37,483 nucleotides of DNA. It comes from an uncultured Lachnospiraceae bacterium. GTDB taxonomy: Bacteria > Bacillota > Clostridia > Lachnospirales > Lachnospiraceae. Under the pieces are notes generated by a model. That model saw only the letters and a program-made list of their open reading frames with translations. It had not been told where the DNA came from and ran no database searches. Position 1 is the stretch's first letter. The number at the start of each line of letters is the position of its first letter. Positions 34,582 through 37,483 of this stretch are shown piece after piece. The stretch spans positions 1 through 37,483 of the forward strand of contig ONEJ01000101.1 in NCBI GenBank assembly GCA_900316805.1, given 5' to 3'. The position numbers were made by a program, and so were the translations under genes.

Positions 34582-34941
34582 TCAATGCTTTTTCATTTTG
34601 GGTTGGGCAATCAGAGAGGCAATATAGGAAAAAACCAGAGCTGCCGACAGCCCCAGGGCACAGTTTTTAAAGCCCCCTAAGAAAATGCCGAGAAAACCTT
34701 CTTTATCTATCATTTCCTTCACGCCCTTCCAAAGGTTATTGCCAAAGCCCATGAGAGGCACATTGGCACCGGCCTTGGCCCAGTCGGAAAAAGGGCCGTA
34801 CAGCCCAAGAGCCCCAAGCACCGCCCCAAGGCAGACAAGAAGCACCATAATGCGCCCCGGCAGCATTTTGGTTTTTTCCATTAAGATCTGGGACAGGGCA
34901 CAGATGATGCCGCCCACTACAAATGCAATCAAATAATCCAT
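34582..34941 (-). CDS. spoVAE: Stage V sporulation protein AE
   Basis: 119 residues with four membrane segments. It begins MDYLIAFVVGGIICALSQIL and contains GPFSDWAKAGANVPLMGFG and GGFKNCALGLSAALVFSY, as in SpoVAE(b). It is part of the SpoVA channel in the spore inner membrane that moves calcium dipicolinate during sporulation and germination. GGAG lies 9 bases before the ATG. It follows spoVAD by 167 bp, a larger gap than usual for this operon. Confidence 0.94.
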   Translation of the reverse strand: MDYLIAFVVGGIICALSQILMEKTKMLPGRIMVLLVCLGAVLGALGLYGPFSDWAKAGANVPLMGFGNNLWKGVKEMIDKEGFLGIFLGGFKNCALGLSAALVFSYIASLIAQPKMKKH

Positions 34942-35108
34942 TCTTGATTTCTCCTTTTTTATTTTTCAATCAATTCATGGAACTGTGCAATATTTGTTGA
35001 TTACTAATTCAGAAAATAAAACACCTCCACGCTAATATATGCTCGTTACTTATTTCCCATTTTACCGGACTCTTTCAATAAAATGTCTCTTCATCTTCTC
35101 AGCCCGGA

Positions 35109-36140
35109 TTACAGGCACGCCTCCAGCACAACCCCGTGGGCGATAGCCGGGATAGTCTCTCCCTCATTAAAACTTACCGTGGAAAGAAGAGCTCCCGTGG
35201 GTACAAACAAAATCCGTTTCAATTCCCCATTCGCCAGCATCGGAAGGAAGTGGGCACTCAATGTAGTGGCGGCACATCCACAGCCGGAACCTCCGGAGCC
35301 CACCCCCTGGGTTTCCCGGTCATAGATGAGCATTCCGCAGTCCTCATGAACACTGCTGATGTCGTAACCCTTTTCCGACAACAGGTCAAAAAGAATTTTC
35401 TGCCCCACAGCCCCCAGATCCCCGGTGATGATCCGATCGTAATCGGAAGGCTTTCTTCCGAAATCCTCCAGATTCTGTGCAATGAGCTGGCAGGCCGCGG
35501 GCGCCATGGCCGCGCCCATATTCATGGAATCCTTGAAGCCATAGTCCACGATTTTTCCGGTGGTGATCCCGGTGATTTTTGCCAAGGGTCGCTTCCCGCC
35601 GTTGCGCTCCTTACCGGCAAGAACAAAGGCTCCTGCCCCGGTCACCGTCCAGGTGGCGGAAACCGGTCTTTGATTGGCGTATTCCAATGGAAAACGAAAC
35701 TGCTTTTCCGCACTGGCAAAGTGGCTGGAGGTTACCGCCGCCACATAATCCGCGTATCCGGCAGCCACCGTCATAGCACTTAGAGCCAGTGCCTCCCCGC
35801 AGGTGGAACAGGCTCCGAAAAGACCGAACAACGGAATCTCAAAAGTTTTCAGTCCAAAAGAGGAAGCAATGAGCTGACCCAGAAGATCCCCTGCGAAAAG
35901 ATACCGCACATCCTTTGGATCCTTCCCTGATTTTCCGATTGCAAGAGTCAGGGCCTCTTTCTGTAAGCTGCTCTCCGCTGCCTCCCAGTTATCCTGCCCG
36001 AATTTATCGTCATCGCCAATACAGTCAAATTCCTGTGCCAGAGGGCCCTCTCCCTCCTTGGTGCCCACCACCGAGGCACTGCCTATAATTAAAGGAGCCT
36101 CTGAAAACAAGAGACTCCCCTTTCCAATCTGCCGATTCAT
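35109..36140 (-). CDS. spoVAD: Stage V sporulation protein AD
   Basis: 343 residues, full length, with a thiolase-like fold. The family uses it to bind dipicolinic acid for uptake into the forespore. Landmarks: APLIIGSASVVGTKEGEGPL, LFGLFGACSTCGEAL (thiolase-type Cys loop), TGAGAFVLA and GSGGSGCGCAATTLS. GGGAGA lies 5-6 bases before the ATG. SpoVAC, normally encoded just upstream, is not found: upstream DNA holds an oppositely oriented orphan ORF. Confidence 0.96.
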   Translation of the reverse strand: MNRQIGKGSLLFSEAPLIIGSASVVGTKEGEGPLAQEFDCIGDDDKFGQDNWEAAESSLQKEALTLAIGKSGKDPKDVRYLFAGDLLGQLIASSFGLKTFEIPLFGLFGACSTCGEALALSAMTVAAGYADYVAAVTSSHFASAEKQFRFPLEYANQRPVSATWTVTGAGAFVLAGKERNGGKRPLAKITGITTGKIVDYGFKDSMNMGAAMAPAACQLIAQNLEDFGRKPSDYDRIITGDLGAVGQKILFDLLSEKGYDISSVHEDCGMLIYDRETQGVGSGGSGCGCAATTLSAHFLPMLANGELKRILFVPTGALLSTVSFNEGETIPAIAHGVVLEACL

Positions 36141-36192
36141 GCCATCTCTCCCTTCTGCATTTTTATGGAATAGAGATAGTTTGTATCAAAAA

Positions 36193-36591
36193 ATGTTAAA
36201 TTATTCTGTTTTTATTAAAACAGGGAAAAATCACCGAACGGAAAAAGATTGGAATGTGATTAAAGATTTGCTTTCAGAAAAATCCGTAATTACAATGAAT
36301 TCAATGAATAAAAAACTTTTCCGAAAAACCAGTATTGAGAATATCTTTACAAACCAAGGCTTTCTCCTTGTGTTTTCCAATATAGATGACTGCATCAATT
36401 ATGTTAAATGGTTTAATCAGCAGATTATGCGAGATGGTTCTTTTGAGATCAGGACGATACCATTGAAAGATGTACTGGAAATTTCTGACAGGGAATGTAT
36501 ACCCGTGGCAATTGACATAAATCCTGTCACGCAGGGGCACTTTATTTATTACCAAAAAGGGAAAATGACAGCGGGTATTCTTCCTCGCTAA
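36193..36591 (+). CDS. Hypothetical protein, weak SseB-like resemblance
   Basis: 132 residues from the ATG at 36193, without a recognisable ribosome site. The middle, GFLLVFSNIDDCINYVKWF, then EIRTIPLKDVLEISD and VAIDINPVTQGHFIYY, recalls the SseB N-terminal domain (value segment, position segment, NP motif), but the match is faint. It is divergent from spoVAD and more AT-rich than its neighbours. It is an isolated single gene, possibly acquired or decaying. The frame extends upstream to 36058 inside spoVAD, but that part reads as antisense shadow. Confidence 0.55.
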   Translation: MLNYSVFIKTGKNHRTEKDWNVIKDLLSEKSVITMNSMNKKLFRKTSIENIFTNQGFLLVFSNIDDCINYVKWFNQQIMRDGSFEIRTIPLKDVLEISDRECIPVAIDINPVTQGHFIYYQKGKMTAGILPR

Positions 36592-36686
36592 TGTATAATT
36601 TTCACTCGTCTTGCCCCCCGCAAAATTCGTAACATTCTTCTCCCCATCAATGCGCCATCATAACAGTATACATATTTTATAACAGC

Positions 36687-36731
36687 AAAAATCCGCCACA
36701 GGATTCCCTTCGGAATCCCACGGCGGATTTT
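36687..36731 (-). terminator. Intrinsic terminator of the DUF6033-like gene
   Basis: AAAATCCGCC (36688-36697) pairs with GGCGGATTTT (36722-36731), with an inner GGATTCC/GGAATCC stem in register (36701-36707 / 36712-36718). On the minus strand a U run follows. Confidence 0.82.
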
Positions 36732-36759
36732 CCTGATCCATACATTTTACCATTGCGTT

Positions 36760-37296
36760 TTAAATCGCTGCGCTAAACCGTTCCCCCGGATAAACCTGCT
36801 CACTTTTCACCTTGTCCCAGTCGATTCCCCCAATTTTTTCCATCAGTTCTTCCTCTGAGTCTGCCTCTATCGTCACCCGTTTCACAGAATCATCCTTCTT
36901 ATCATAGGGATTCTTTTTATCAGCTTTTTCTGCGGATTTCTCTTCCTGGGCTTTTTTCTCTTCTGCACGTTTTTCCTTTGCTTTTTCTGCCAGTTCCTTC
37001 TGCTTGGCAGAGGACTTCTCCAATTCTGCGAATATCGTCATGGAACCGTCATCGTTAAAAGCAACGGCGATCTTATCATCCCCGTCATCAGCGACTATGA
37101 AATCATAGTCCCCATAATCTTTTCTCAGTTTATCTAAGTATTCCTTGGCCTTGTCTGACAGTTTTGATTCACTGGTTTTCGCCAGCTGCCCATTTCCGGA
37201 TTCCGTGGATTTTACCTTTTCCTCTTTCCTGTTCTGCTTCTGAACCAGACTGTTGTAATAGTTCTGGCTGCCGGTTACTCCATTGGTTGTAATCAT
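36760..37296 (-). CDS. Charged coiled-coil protein, DUF6033-like
   Basis: 178 residues, no signal peptide. It begins MITTNGVTGSQNYYNSLVQK, then LSDKAKEYLDKLRKDYGDYDFIVAD and a strongly charged helix (about 93-135: EKAKEKRAEEKKAQEEKS), and ends with EELMEKIGGIDWDKVKSEQ. I recall similar Lachnospiraceae proteins listed as DUF6033, which I cannot check here. The function is unknown; Lys/Glu-rich helices suggest a coiled coil. AGGAGG lies 8 bases before the ATG, and a clear terminator follows. Confidence 0.82.
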   Translation of the reverse strand: MITTNGVTGSQNYYNSLVQKQNRKEEKVKSTESGNGQLAKTSESKLSDKAKEYLDKLRKDYGDYDFIVADDGDDKIAVAFNDDGSMTIFAELEKSSAKQKELAEKAKEKRAEEKKAQEEKSAEKADKKNPYDKKDDSVKRVTIEADSEEELMEKIGGIDWDKVKSEQVYPGERFSAAI

Positions 37297-37410
37297 TGTG
37301 TATACCTCCTTGTAATCACAATCTGTAAATCCCTTTACCTGTGTCTTATTTTTATATCGGTATATTCCATGCCATTTATTAGAATACCCTAACTAATTAT
37401 TATGATACAA

Positions 37411-37469
37411 GGGTCAAAAGGTCAGAACTCGTTCCTGCTTGCAGGATAAGAGCTCTGACTTGTTGACCC
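37411..37469. repeat. 59-bp imperfect palindrome at the right edge
   Basis: GGGTCAA/TTGACCC (37411-37417 / 37463-37469) and GTCAGA/TCTGAC (37421-37426 / 37454-37459) pair in the same register. Inside lies the TTCCTGC-tt-GCAGGA hairpin (37432-37446). It could be a REP-like intergenic repeat or the terminator-like end of a gene beyond the window. The remaining DNA from 37297 holds no gene. Confidence 0.6.
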
Positions 37470-37483
37470 GCACACACATGAGG

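Noticed and set aside
37354-37378. Flagellar-type sigma-D promoter upstream of the DUF6033-like gene (TAAA and CCGATAT)
   Set aside because: The spacing is about 13-14 bases instead of the expected 15-16, and the first G of GCCGATAT is missing.

Overview
The window reads as a chromosomal segment of a low-to-mid GC, endospore-forming Clostridia, most like a gut Lachnospiraceae. This rests on family knowledge: spoVAD/spoVAE, a tandem-OB SSB, a class 1B PyrD/PyrK pair, strong AGGAGG-type ribosome binding sites, sigma-A promoters with near-consensus boxes, and lineage-type small proteins. No tRNA, rRNA or CRISPR array was seen.

Layout. 1-261: the 3' end of a tyrosine recombinase, so the left edge is probably one end of an integrated element. 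262-790: gene-free, with TTTCCCTTA repeats and a series of strong, partly competing hairpins. 791-8142 (minus): the purine genes purE, purM, purN and purD, followed by a HAD phosphatase and a PAS-GGDEF-GGDEF*-EAL protein joined by overlapping starts and stops. 8227-11278 (minus): an M29-type aminopeptidase, a small membrane protein and a VanZ-like protein. 11265-16325 (minus): pyrimidine genes pyrC-pyrF-pyrK-pyrD, then pyrE behind its own terminator and promoter. 16331-17992: a secreted papain-like protease with an Fn3 domain that ends 5 nt before pyrC, behind a strong promoter. 18170-20205 (minus): dapA-dapB under a promoter, lysine riboswitch and intrinsic terminator. 20207-21419: a corrinoid adenosyltransferase and a two-OB-fold SSB. 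21633-23477 (plus): typA. 23606-24997 (minus): a membrane HD-GYP protein. 25000-27446: an accessory-looking patch with a lipoprotein, an HxlR regulator and a 5'-truncated alpha/beta hydrolase. 27447-32520 (minus): hflX, a TPR lipoprotein, a small membrane protein and glycogen phosphorylase. 32674-33558 (plus): an AraC regulator divergent from glgP. 33546-37296: a PAP2 phosphatase, an Asn-rich lipoprotein, spoVAE, spoVAD without an adjacent spoVAC, an orphan ORF and a charged protein.

Working together. Two de novo nucleotide pathways and the lysine/diaminopimelate entry steps sit side by side on one strand. Two cyclic-di-GMP proteins are present: a GGDEF-EAL protein at the tail of the purine cluster, and a membrane HD-GYP protein.

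The most unusual structure is a family of long palindromic elements. A 313-bp element (7323-7635, 53-bp perfect outer arms) lies 6 bp past the purE stop. A half copy (12118-12203) lies just past the pyrD stop. A diverged relative (550-782) lies just past the EAL gene stop. All carry the terminal motif AACTTCCCACA(T/C)GGATTT and all sit in 3' untranslated positions of minus-strand genes.
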